Source: Gammaproteobacteria bacterium
GTDB taxonomy: Bacteria; Pseudomonadota; Gammaproteobacteria; Pseudomonadales; Pseudohongiellaceae
Assembly: GCA_002719575.1 (NCBI GenBank)
Contig: PBHS01000041.1
Location: 12,514-23,297 of the forward strand
Direction of reading: 5' to 3'
Length of the DNA stretch: 10,784 nt
Shown here piece by piece: positions 1 to 7,112 of this stretch. The notes beneath the pieces are model-generated. The model ran no database searches. It was not told the DNA's origin and was given only the letters and a program-made list of their open reading frames with translations. The translations under genes and the position numbers were made by a program. How positions within the stretch are numbered: the stretch's first letter is position 1; every line of letters starts with the position of its first letter.

Positions 1-1
1 G

Positions 2-157
2 TACTGGATCAGTATGAGGATGCCTAATCGAGGAGGCGCAGAAGGTGGCACACCTGAACTCTATTTCACTGATCCGGATGGACTGCGTATCCAGCTACAG
101 CATAAGTCTTATTGCGGGGGCACCGGCTACTTTGGAGACATTTGTCTTGATCGTTAA
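2..157 (+). CDS. VOC (glyoxalase/dioxygenase-fold) family protein, C-terminal fragment
   Basis: Only the last 51 codons are inside the window; the gene starts upstream. The visible part contains the strand PELYFTDPDGLRIQLQ followed by a Cys-Gly-Gly turn (YCGGTGYFGD), which is the usual end of a vicinal-oxygen-chelate domain. In many VOC enzymes the strand after DPDG carries a glutamate that binds the metal; here that stretch reads RIQLQ, so a glutamine probably stands at or near that place. This could mean a family member with different metal chemistry, but half of the metal site is out of view. The aldo/keto reductase gene follows 60 bases downstream on the same strand and could be cotranscribed. 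The fold is fairly safe; the substrate cannot be told. Confidence 0.72.
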   Translation, partial: YWISMRMPNRGGAEGGTPELYFTDPDGLRIQLQHKSYCGGTGYFGDICLDR

Positions 158-217
158 TACGGCAGTGCGTGCAGGCGGAAATGAGAATTTATTGTATTCG
201 AGAAAGGAGCAGCTTTA

Positions 218-1237
218 ATGGAATACCGTTATGTTGGCGGCAGCGGCTTGCGGGTCTCTCCGATTTGTATGGGCACCATGAGTTTTGGTACTTGGAGTGA
301 TAAGAGTGAATCTTTTAGAATATTGGACACCGCCTTCGATAAAGGCATAAACTTTTTTGACACTGCCGAACTGTATCCGGTGCCCCCCTCTGCTGAATTG
401 GCTGGTCTCAGTGAACAAATTTTCTCTCAGTGGATTAAAACAAAATCCCGAGACGCCGTGCTTGTGGCAACTAAGGTTGCCGGAGCCGCTTCCGGATGGT
501 TCGTTCCTCCAATCAGACACGGCTACACAGCGATTGATCGACATCATGTCGAAACAGCAGTTGAAGGAAGCCTGCGACGCCTTGGTGTTGACTACATTGA
601 TTTGTATCAGGTGCATTGGCCGGACACGGTCGTCCCAATTGATGAATCCATGGAAGCTCTGGATCGACTGGTTGAATCTGGTAAGGTCAGGTACCTTGGA
701 ACGTCTAACGACACTGCGTATGGGCTAACCAAAGCAAATACCATCGCAGACTATGAGGGATGGGCCCGATTCCAGTCTATTCAGAATAATTTTTCTTTGC
801 TGCATCGGCGATTTATGGATGAGCTGGCTAATGTTTGTCAACAGGAGCAGGTGTCACTCTTGCCATATTCGCCACTCGGCGGAGGTGTACTCTCGGGGAA
901 GTATAACCTTGGGGAAATGCCGGCAAACTCTCGATTTGCCGATTACCGTCAGTCGGGAGAGAGTCGTCAGAGAGCCATGGCTGATCGCTTTCTCAATGCA
1001 GACACACTCGAAAGTACTGCTCGTTATTTGGAAATAGCCAAGACAGCTGGACTTGCTCCTGTAACTCTTGCAACAGCTTGGAGCATGCAACATGACTTCG
1101 TGGCGTCAACGATAATCGGTGCGAGGACGGCAGAGCAGCTGGAAGACTCCCTGGCGGCACTAGATGTGACCTTGGATGATGATGTGTTGAGGCAGTGCGA
1201 TGCGGTCCATGCGCAAATTCTTTATCCGATGGGTTAG
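218..1237 (+). CDS. Aldo/keto reductase
   Basis: The 339-residue protein is a cytosolic NAD(P)H-dependent oxidoreductase of the aldo/keto reductase superfamily, which reduces aldehydes and ketones with a (beta/alpha)8 barrel. The catalytic tetrad is visible: Asp48 and Tyr53 in FFDTAELY, Lys86 in VATK, and His133 in YQVHWPD. The barrel continues with GKVRYLGTSN (about 155-164), LPYSPLGGGVLSGKY (215-229) and a C-terminal cofactor-binding stretch STIIGARTAEQLEDSL (297-312). The length and the long insert after the tetrad tyrosine resemble the E. coli Tas subgroup. The start is supported by AAGGAG about nine bases upstream of the ATG. It follows a VOC gene on the same strand. The physiological substrate is unknown; the family call is firm. 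Confidence 0.93.
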   Translation: MEYRYVGGSGLRVSPICMGTMSFGTWSDKSESFRILDTAFDKGINFFDTAELYPVPPSAELAGLSEQIFSQWIKTKSRDAVLVATKVAGAASGWFVPPIRHGYTAIDRHHVETAVEGSLRRLGVDYIDLYQVHWPDTVVPIDESMEALDRLVESGKVRYLGTSNDTAYGLTKANTIADYEGWARFQSIQNNFSLLHRRFMDELANVCQQEQVSLLPYSPLGGGVLSGKYNLGEMPANSRFADYRQSGESRQRAMADRFLNADTLESTARYLEIAKTAGLAPVTLATAWSMQHDFVASTIIGARTAEQLEDSLAALDVTLDDDVLRQCDAVHAQILYPMG

Positions 1238-1456
1238 TCTCCGCTTCCCGTTGGCAGTTGGGAAGACCTTAGGGCAAGGGATCAACATCGGCCATTGCGT
1301 TGGGTACTGTCAGGATTCCTCGCGCCCAATAAGCGGAATGGCGCCCCATCGCGTGTTGGCAAGCAGAACGCTGTCTGCGAGAGGGTCAATCCGCCGGTAA
1401 TCTTGGGCAAAAGCCGAGCTATGTGAAACCAAATCTATCAATCGCGCAGGACACTA

Positions 1457-1465
1457 ATTATAGCA
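1457..1465 (-). promoter_or_regulatory. Possible extended -10 promoter element
   Basis: Read on the minus strand the sequence is TGCTATAAT, a perfect TATAAT with the TGn extension of an extended -10 element. No good -35 hexamer lies 16-18 bases upstream, which is tolerated in extended -10 promoters. Transcription would run into a 40-codon frame ending at 1310. This is a single motif match in a gene-poor stretch and could be chance. Confidence 0.25.
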
Positions 1466-1573
1466 TCTATGTAGTATTGACGGCCCCATAAAACACAGGA
1501 AGCCTGACACCCATGGCAAGTTTTGTTGCAGTACTATACTGGCCCGGGTCTCGCTGTTGAGCAGCATGTCTGG

Positions 1574-1637
1574 TTTGCCGTGGCAAATGCGAACTGACCC
1601 TTGGCCTAGACTTGATCAGCCGATCAATGAACTGACC
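1574..1637. repeat. Cluster of two short palindromes and a direct repeat
   Basis: Two perfect six-base inverted repeats, TTTGCC-GT-GGCAAA at 1574-1587 and TTGATC-AGCC-GATCAA at 1612-1627, lie about 25 bases apart. The nonamer GAACTGACC occurs at 1591-1599 and again at 1629-1637, 38 bases apart. Such a cluster can be a regulator-binding site for the genes downstream, but it lies some 300 bases before the FAH-fold start and no flanking regulator gene is present, so the role is a guess. Confidence 0.25.
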
Positions 1638-1948
1638 GCTACGGGTTACTATCTGTGAGTTGGCTCAGATCCGGTAAAGCTTCGCGAGCACGGAGACGAT
1701 TGGCAGGTTTGGCAGTGCAGATTCGTTGTTTGACGTTGTTAGCGGTGGTGAGTGGGTTGCTGCCTTCTTGTTTAAAGCAACTTTGCCTACACACGCTCTT
1801 CTTGTTTTCAGGTGAGCGGTTTGACCGAAGTCGAAGATAGAGTTCCCATGGCGCTTTTACTGGTACAGAATTGACGGAATGCGATGACTTAGTTGGAACT
1901 CTGGATTGCTTTTAGATACCAGTGCTGGCTACGATATGGAGGTTTAAT

Positions 1949-2647
1949 ATGGCGTTATTATTTGACTCGGTCGTCGTTCCAGAGGTTGCAATTCATGGCT
2001 CTGATCTTGGATATCCGGTTCGCAGAATCTACTGCGTTGGGCAAAACTATCGCGATCATGTCAAGGAGATGGGGGGCGATCCTAAATCCAGCCCGCCGGT
2101 ATTCTTTAGCAAACCAGCTGATGCCGTTGTGCCCAGCGGGAGTCGTATCGCTTATCCTACCGCCACACGCAGTCTCCACTATGAAGTGGAATTGGTTGTG
2201 GCGCTCAAATCGGGTGGAACTGAATTTAACGCCGACCATGCTTTGGAATGCATCTACGGCTATGCGGTTGGAATTGATTTCACGCGCCGCGATTTGCAGG
2301 CAGAAGCAAAAGAGAAGGGTCGGCCATGGGATACGGCGAAGGGATTTGATTCGTCTGCGCCACTGTCTCCAATCAAAAGATCTGGTTGTTGTGGGCCCGG
2401 AGATGCAAGGATATGGCTCGAGGTAAACGGCGTCCTGAAGCAGGACGCGCAGCTCTCTGAAATGATCTGGCCAGTGTCAGAGATACTTGCACAGTTGTCC
2501 CGGTTCTATGTGCTCGAAGCCGGTGATTTGATTTTTACCGGCACGCCAGCCGGAGTTTCCGCGGTCGAGCCGGGAGACAAGATTCGTGGCTGCATCGAAG
2601 GGGTCGGTGAAGTAGAGGTTGAGCTGGTTTCTGGAGCAGAAATTTGA
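1949..2647 (+). CDS. Fumarylacetoacetate hydrolase-fold enzyme, fumarylpyruvate hydrolase/acylpyruvase-like
   Basis: The 232-residue protein is a cytosolic metal-dependent C-C hydrolase or decarboxylase of the FAH family. It opens with YCVGQNYRDHVKEMG (28-42) and PPVFFSKPADAV (49-60). The metal ligands are Glu79 and Glu81 in HYEVELV and Asp110 in VGIDFTRRD; Lys131 follows in the TAKGFDSSAPL stretch, and LIFTGTPAGV (194-203) closes the active site. The short length and the motifs fit the FAHD1/fumarylpyruvate hydrolase branch (gentisate pathway, acylpyruvases, oxaloacetate decarboxylase) better than true fumarylacetoacetase. I chose the ATG at 1949, which has GGAGGT seven bases upstream, over an in-frame ATG nine codons earlier. 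Its stop overlaps the start of the permease gene. No other gentisate or homogentisate gene is in view, so the exact substrate is open. Confidence 0.9.
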   Translation: MALLFDSVVVPEVAIHGSDLGYPVRRIYCVGQNYRDHVKEMGGDPKSSPPVFFSKPADAVVPSGSRIAYPTATRSLHYEVELVVALKSGGTEFNADHALECIYGYAVGIDFTRRDLQAEAKEKGRPWDTAKGFDSSAPLSPIKRSGCCGPGDARIWLEVNGVLKQDAQLSEMIWPVSEILAQLSRFYVLEAGDLIFTGTPAGVSAVEPGDKIRGCIEGVGEVEVELVSGAEI

Positions 2648-4419
2648 CGACTGACCAGACGATTTTGTTGTCTATTCTCGGCATGTTGTTGGTCTTGCTG
2701 GTCTGGGGGCGTTGGCGCTATGACATTGTGGCACTTGGTGCGCTTTTTACTGCGAGCTTATTCGGTCTGGTACCACAGTCCGATCTGTTCAGCGGATTCG
2801 GTAATCCTGCAACAATTACAGTTGTCCTCGTTCTGATTGTAAGTTACGGGCTTACCAAATCTGGCGCGGTGGATTTTCTTATTCCGCTTATTGAGCCAGC
2901 TTCCCGTCATCCCTTTTTACATATCAGCGTACTCACTTTTTTGGCGGCTGTCCTTTCCATGTTCATGAACAATGTAGGCGCTTTAGCTTTGTTGATGCCG
3001 GTTGCTATTCAGTCCGCTTCGAAGGCGGGAAGGTCGCCAGCTACGGTGCTCATGCCCCTCTCGTTTGGATCTATTCTGGGCGGCTTGGTTACTTTGATTG
3101 GAACTCCGCCTAACATTCTGATTGCTAGTTTCCGGGCGGAAATGGTCGGTGAGTCATTCGGTATGTTTGATTTTGCGCCTGTGGGTGGCGGAGTGGCTCT
3201 TGCAGGCATTGTTTTTATGCTTCTTCTAGGTTGGAGATTGGTGAAAGTTAGGAAGCACAGTGCTGGTTTTGAACTTTTTGACATTGAGCATTATTTATTC
3301 GAAACCAGAGTGGTTGCTGAGTCTGATTTGGTCGGTGTTCGTACAGGGGTGCTCAAAGATCTGCTCACTGATAAAAAAATGGATTTAATTGCGATGATTC
3401 GCGGCGATGAGCAATTTGCCCCGCCTGATCGCCGCCGCAATATCCATCAGGGCGATTACCTTATGTTGCAGGGTTCCCATGACGATGTGCAGGAGTTTGC
3501 AGTTGCCCATTCATTAACGTTACACACCGCCATGAACCAGCAAAAGGCTTTTACTCATGCGGCCAATAGTTCGTTGGCCGAAGTAGTGGTGGCGGCCGCG
3601 TCTCCTTTGGTTGGCAAAACGCCCAAAGAAAAACGCATAAACCGCAATTACAGGGTGAGTCTGCTCGCTGTTTCGCGCTCGGGGACACCGCATCAGAGCA
3701 GGTTGCGACAGTTCGAAATCAGGGTTGGGGACGTCCTGCTGCTTCACGGCGAGAGAGAGGCGCTGGATGAGGCAATCGTCAAGCTTAATTGTTACCCTCT
3801 AGCTGAACGCGTTTTCGACGCCAAGGATACAAGCAAGTCCGTTCCGGCATTGCTTGTTTTCTTGGTGGCTATAATGGTCACGGCTACTGGACTGATTCCA
3901 ATTCAGCTGGCGTTGGGGCTTACAACTGTCATCATGGCTGCTTCCCAAATCCTGCCTCTGCGTGAATTCTATGAGGGGGTTGATTGGCCGGTCGTTGTGC
4001 TCCTCGGCGCGATGATTCCACTTGGTGGAGCGTTGGAGTCTACGGGAACGACTGAAATGCTGGTCGCTAGCATGCTGGCTTTGGTGGGCGAGCTGTCTCC
4101 GGTCTTGATCTTGGCTGCAATTCTGATACTTACAATGACGATATCGGATGTGCTGAACAACGCAGCCACAGCTATACTGATGACGCCGATTTCCTATAAC
4201 ATTGCCATGAGTCTTGATTACAATCCTGATGCTTTTCTAATGGCTGTAGCAGTTGGTGCTTCCTGTGCGTTCTTGACTCCAGTCGGGCATCAAAACAATG
4301 CGCTGATTATGGGACCGGGAGGCTACAGATTCGGTGATTACTGGCGAATGGGGCTGCCGCTAGAGGTCTTGATAATTGTTATCGCTACTCCCATGTTGCT
4401 GTTGGTCTGGCCTTTGTAA
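2644..4419 (+). CDS. SLC13/DASS-type anion permease with two central RCK_C (TrkA-C) domains
   Basis: The 591-residue integral membrane protein belongs to the sodium-coupled divalent-anion (sulfate, dicarboxylate) symporter group. Two hydrophobic halves, about residues 5-200 and 398-591, each carry a signature: MNNVGALALLMPV (108-120) with TLIGTPPN (150-157) in the first, and DVLNNAATAILMTPI (502-516) with FLTPVGHQNNAL (543-554) in the second. Between them a soluble region holds two RCK_C-like domains, about 215-290 and 308-385, each ending in a GDxLxLxG-type strand (GDYLMLQG, GDVLLLHG); such domains bind ligands and may gate transport. The start is TTG at 2644, sharing TTGA with the upstream stop, with GGAG about ten bases before it, so the two genes are probably translationally coupled. 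The transported anion is not determined; coupling to the hydrolase hints at an organic acid. Confidence 0.92.
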   Translation: MTTDQTILLSILGMLLVLLVWGRWRYDIVALGALFTASLFGLVPQSDLFSGFGNPATITVVLVLIVSYGLTKSGAVDFLIPLIEPASRHPFLHISVLTFLAAVLSMFMNNVGALALLMPVAIQSASKAGRSPATVLMPLSFGSILGGLVTLIGTPPNILIASFRAEMVGESFGMFDFAPVGGGVALAGIVFMLLLGWRLVKVRKHSAGFELFDIEHYLFETRVVAESDLVGVRTGVLKDLLTDKKMDLIAMIRGDEQFAPPDRRRNIHQGDYLMLQGSHDDVQEFAVAHSLTLHTAMNQQKAFTHAANSSLAEVVVAAASPLVGKTPKEKRINRNYRVSLLAVSRSGTPHQSRLRQFEIRVGDVLLLHGEREALDEAIVKLNCYPLAERVFDAKDTSKSVPALLVFLVAIMVTATGLIPIQLALGLTTVIMAASQILPLREFYEGVDWPVVVLLGAMIPLGGALESTGTTEMLVASMLALVGELSPVLILAAILILTMTISDVLNNAATAILMTPISYNIAMSLDYNPDAFLMAVAVGASCAFLTPVGHQNNALIMGPGGYRFGDYWRMGLPLEVLIIVIATPMLLLVWPL

Positions 4420-4503
4420 AACCGCCCTTCGATTTCGTTTGTTGCTTTTCTTGTCTGGGTAAGCCGTTTCAGTTCGCTTACGGTGCTCCATCAATACGCC
4501 ACA

Positions 4504-4791
4504 CTAGTTTGGACTAGACGCACTATTTGGAAGATCCATAATCCGGAACCGTGACCAGATGAACTCTTCATTAGCCTCGGATATACCCACAAAACTGCAA
4601 GTAAGCCCGTACGCTTTTTCATGAAAAGCTGTTTCAGAAAACCACTGCAACTTAATATCAAGACTAAAGGCATCTCATTCATGGTCTAAAGCGACGCTGG
4701 CAATGTCGATTGAGAGTGGCGGATGGATATTACCCCGAGTCTGATTCCCAGTTCTGAGTGGAATAAGCCCAGCAAATGACTGCGCTAAGCT
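4504..4791 (-). pseudogene. Decayed frame resembling the end of a PilZ domain
   Basis: On the minus strand one frame is open from 4791 to 4504 apart from a single TGA at 4675-4677. The part after this stop reads like real protein: FSLDIKLQWFSETAF, then KAYGLTCSFVGISEANE and FIWSRFRIMD. A hydrophobic strand ending in Trp, then a loop, then a Gly-x-x-x-x-Phe strand and a short helix is how PilZ (cyclic-di-GMP-binding) domains end. Before the stop, LSIDIASVALDH could match the central D-x-S strand of PilZ. The RxxxR motif that binds the nucleotide is not visible, and there is no start codon with a good ribosome binding site. I therefore take it as a gene relic. The PilZ assignment is by eye and weak; it may be unrelated coding debris. 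Confidence 0.33.
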
Positions 4792-4814
4792 TTATCGTTG
4801 GTATGATAAACAAA

Positions 4815-4850
4815 CAGCAGGAACCTCTTTAAAAAGTTTCTTTCCTGCTG
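4815..4850 (+). terminator. Probable rho-independent terminator, possibly bidirectional
   Basis: CAGCAGGAA (4815-4823) pairs perfectly with TTCCTGCTG (4842-4850), a nine-base-pair stem with an 18-base AT-rich loop. It is followed on the plus strand by GCTTATTTTG, and on the minus strand by TTTGTTTATC, so it could stop transcription from either side. It lies about 400 bases after the permease stop and about 160 bases beyond the end of the minus-strand small gene. The long loop lowers confidence. Confidence 0.5.
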
Positions 4851-4935
4851 GCTTATTTTGACTCGAGGAGCCTTCCGCGAACAGTGCCAACGCATGAAGC
4901 CAAAGCACAAGGTTTGGGACCGTAAATACTTGACT

Positions 4936-4959
4936 TCAGTGCGCCCTTGGCGCGACTGA
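4936..4959. repeat. GC-rich hairpin
   Basis: TCAGT-GCGCC, a CTT loop, then GGCGC-G-ACTGA form a ten-base-pair stem with one bulged G. No U-run follows on either strand, so it is not a classical terminator. It lies just downstream of the minus-strand small gene and could protect a 3' end or add to termination; the role is inference. Confidence 0.4.
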
Positions 4960-5007
4960 GTTCGGCTTGTATGTCTCCTTTATCTAATATTGTTGACTTA
5001 GATTTTA

Positions 5008-5211
5008 CTAATCCCAGTTGTCGTAACTGAACTGTAGGTCAATCCGTTTGCTCTCCAGTCGCTTTTCTAGGCGTCTGCGCATTTCCGTCAGGCTCGATCC
5101 GTTTGCGGCTGATTCGTTGTGCGGTTTCACATATGTTTCGTCTACAAAACCAAGCTCAGTGGGGATTTCAGTGAGAGTCTCCTCCAGTTCTTCCCAGTTG
5201 TTTTTTTTCAT
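5008..5211 (-). CDS. Small acidic protein of unknown function
   Basis: This frame encodes 67 residues with a charged, helix-prone sequence and no signal peptide or membrane segment. The N-terminal half is acidic (WEELEETLTEIPTELGF). The C-terminal half has a basic amphipathic helix, SLTEMRRRLEKRLESKRIDL, ending in SYDNWD. The Arg/Glu-rich helix recalls the small PA3496-type proteins of gammaproteobacteria, but I would not assign that family on this evidence. I chose the ATG at 5211, which has GGAG with a slightly long spacing of 11 bases; a GTG at 5223 would add four residues but sits directly on that site. A run of eight A on the coding strand begins right after the start codon. It lies 160 bases after the acyl-CoA synthetase on the same strand and may have its own promoter. 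Confidence 0.55.
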   Translation of the reverse strand: MKKNNWEELEETLTEIPTELGFVDETYVKPHNESAANGSSLTEMRRRLEKRLESKRIDLQFSYDNWD

Positions 5212-5371
5212 GTTGGACTTCACTCCACATACGGGGCGTGTTTGCTCGTGCAGAAAAACGAGAACTTGTCCGTGTTATCGTCGCCAAAGTGACATTACTT
5301 CAGCGAAAACTGTCACAATTTTCGTAGTATCTGGCACGCTTGCGGTCTTGGATTTAGTTTTGAGGCAGGAG

Positions 5372-7105
5372 TCAGGCGCCGGCAAGGCGATTGATCGTTT
5401 GCTGGCGCAAGATTTTCTTTGCAATTTTGCCGGATGCGATGCGAGGTAGTTGCTCTCGTTGGAAGTAGAATCTCTCGGGGATCTTAAAAGCGGCGATCTT
5501 GTCTCGCAGGAAGTCAGCAAGCTCATCAGCGGTTATGGTGTGTCCTTCTCTCAGCATTATCGTTGCGCAGGGCACCTCGCCGAGTCGGGGGTCTGGAATG
5601 CCATACACAGAAGCCTCGTATACCGATGAGTGTTCATGGATCGCATATTCCACCTCCGCACAGCCAATGTTTTCTCCGCCACGAATCACGATATCTTTGG
5701 CGCGATCCACAATGACCAAGAAGCCAAGATCATCAAGCAAGCCCAGATCGCCGGTTCGGAACCATCCATCTTTCAACACTTCAGCGGTTGCTTCTGGGTT
5801 ATTCCAGTAACCTTTCATGACGGAAGGGCCTTTGATGTAAATCTCGCCAATTTCGTTAGCAGATAGCGTCTGACCCTGCTTGTCGACGATTTTTATCTGC
5901 GTGAGCGGCGGAGTTGGTCTGCCGGTGCTGTTGGGTCTGGACTGATAAAACTTTCCTGAGATGATCGCGCCGAGAGCATTGGTTTCAGTAAGACCGTACC
6001 CTAAACCGGGTTGTGCGTTATCCGGAAACTTCTCTACCATCATCGCTAGATGTTCCGGCGGCCTCGGTGCGCCGCCGCTCTGCACGCTGCGTAGGCTGGA
6101 TAGGTCACTGGTGGCAAATTTTGGTGATTGCATGACCTCCCATGTCATAGTGGGCACACCATGCAGGATAGAGATACGCTCATTTTCGATCAGTTCCAGT
6201 GCTGCCTCTGCATCCCATTTGTACATCATCACGAATTTACGCTGGTAGAGGAAGCTGGAAAGAAACTGAGCATGGCTACCGGTCACGTGGAATAGTGGCA
6301 CATTGGCGAGCAGTGCTGCCTGATACGGCGGGTTTTCCTCGCGCAGCTCCGGCCGCAGAATTTCATTAATCTCTTTTACAAATTTCCAGGTGAATAGCGC
6401 GCTGATGATCCCTCGATGCGTAGACAGCACCCCCTTGGGATGGCCGGTTGAGCCGGAGGTGTACATGATCGAAGTGTCATGCTCCGGTGTGATGCGAAGC
6501 ACTTCGAGGTCGGATTCTTCCAACGGTTCACAACTGGATATCAGGCTCTGAATTTCCTGATGAGTAGAATCGGCAGAGGTTGGCCTGATTAACACAACTT
6601 CGATGCTCAATTTACTTAGGCTGGATTTTATTGCATCGAAGCGTGGTGTATCTGCGAATATAAGCTTCGCACCGGAGTCCTCGAGACCGTATTCTAACTC
6701 TGCTCCGGTCCACCATGAGTTCATGGGCACGACTATGGCCCCGATCATCGTGATTGCCATGTAAGCGAGGCACCACTCGGGTGAGTTTCTGCCGCAGACT
6801 GCGACACGATCCCCTATTTGAATGCCGTAGCGCTCCCGCAGTTGCCGCGACGGTTTGCTCGCGGCAGTGAAAGCCTCCCCAAAGCTATACCGTTCTGCTT
6901 CGTAGACGAGAAAATCCTTCTCAGCTTCTGTCAATCCAATGCGGTAGAGTTCGAAGAGATTTGCTGGGGCTTTGGTAAAGACAGGGAGTTCTTGGTCGCC
7001 AATGATCGCAGAGCCAACTGCAAGCGGAGCATTTGGTGCCCGATGCGCCGCGACAATGTCTTTTAGGGCCTCCAGATCTTGCAGGATTTCAGCGTCACTG
7101 AGCAT
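5372..7105 (-). CDS. Acyl-CoA synthetase (AMP-forming, class I adenylate-forming enzyme)
   Basis: The 577-residue protein activates a carboxylic acid with ATP to the acyl-adenylate and then the CoA thioester. The core motifs are present in order: the phosphate loop YTSGSTGHPKG (215-225), the acyl pocket GGAPRPP (344-350), YGLTET (370-375), WFRTGD (448-453) with DRAKDIVIRGGENI (467-480) across the hinge, and the C-terminal catalytic lysine Lys560 in PRIASGKIAKK. About 60 residues precede the usual N-terminal domain. I take the ATG at 7105, seven bases after the upstream quinone oxidoreductase stop; a longer open frame exists but would overlap that gene. The ribosome binding site is poor, which fits translational coupling. 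Substrate specificity (fatty, aromatic or other acid) cannot be told from the sequence. Confidence 0.93.
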   Translation of the reverse strand: MLSDAEILQDLEALKDIVAAHRAPNAPLAVGSAIIGDQELPVFTKAPANLFELYRIGLTEAEKDFLVYEAERYSFGEAFTAASKPSRQLRERYGIQIGDRVAVCGRNSPEWCLAYMAITMIGAIVVPMNSWWTGAELEYGLEDSGAKLIFADTPRFDAIKSSLSKLSIEVVLIRPTSADSTHQEIQSLISSCEPLEESDLEVLRITPEHDTSIMYTSGSTGHPKGVLSTHRGIISALFTWKFVKEINEILRPELREENPPYQAALLANVPLFHVTGSHAQFLSSFLYQRKFVMMYKWDAEAALELIENERISILHGVPTMTWEVMQSPKFATSDLSSLRSVQSGGAPRPPEHLAMMVEKFPDNAQPGLGYGLTETNALGAIISGKFYQSRPNSTGRPTPPLTQIKIVDKQGQTLSANEIGEIYIKGPSVMKGYWNNPEATAEVLKDGWFRTGDLGLLDDLGFLVIVDRAKDIVIRGGENIGCAEVEYAIHEHSSVYEASVYGIPDPRLGEVPCATIMLREGHTITADELADFLRDKIAAFKIPERFYFQREQLPRIASGKIAKKILRQQTINRLAGA

Positions 7106-7112
7106 GGGTTGG

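Larger units (their letters stand above)
1238..1948. other. Gene-poor interval between the aldo/keto reductase and the FAH-fold gene
   Basis: About 710 bases contain no convincing gene on either strand. Frames are short and none has a recognisable domain or a good ribosome binding site. There are two short palindromes near the middle, TTTGCC-GT-GGCAAA (1574-1587) and TTGATC-AGCC-GATCAA (1612-1627), and a nine-base direct repeat GAACTGACC at 1591-1599 and 1629-1637. On the minus strand a 40-codon frame (1310-1432) lies behind a TGCTATAAT sequence. The interval may be the worn remains of former genes plus the promoter region of the downstream pair. Confidence 0.6.
4420..5007. other. Gene-poor interval between the permease and the small acidic protein
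   Basis: No intact gene is recognised here. The stretch contains a minus-strand decayed frame that resembles a PilZ domain (4504-4791), a strong nine-base-pair hairpin with a T-rich flank (4815-4850), and a second hairpin at 4936-4959. The rest, including the first 80 bases after the permease stop, shows no U-tract terminator or other feature I can support. Confidence 0.6.

Noticed and set aside
1244..1265. Hairpin CTTCCC / GGGAAG just after the aldo/keto reductase stop
   Set aside because: The six-base-pair stem has a ten-base loop and no T-run follows, so it does not qualify as a terminator.
1655..1840. Plus-strand 61-codon frame in the gene-poor interval
   Set aside because: It has no ribosome binding site, no recognisable motif and a composition like out-of-frame translation, rich in Arg, Leu and Cys.
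4491..4682. Minus-strand 63-codon frame with an ATG
   Set aside because: It overlaps the PilZ-like relic in another frame, and that other frame has the more protein-like sequence.
5048..5449. Plus-strand 133-codon frame
   Set aside because: It runs antisense across the small acidic gene and the end of the acyl-CoA synthetase and shows no domain; a shadow frame.
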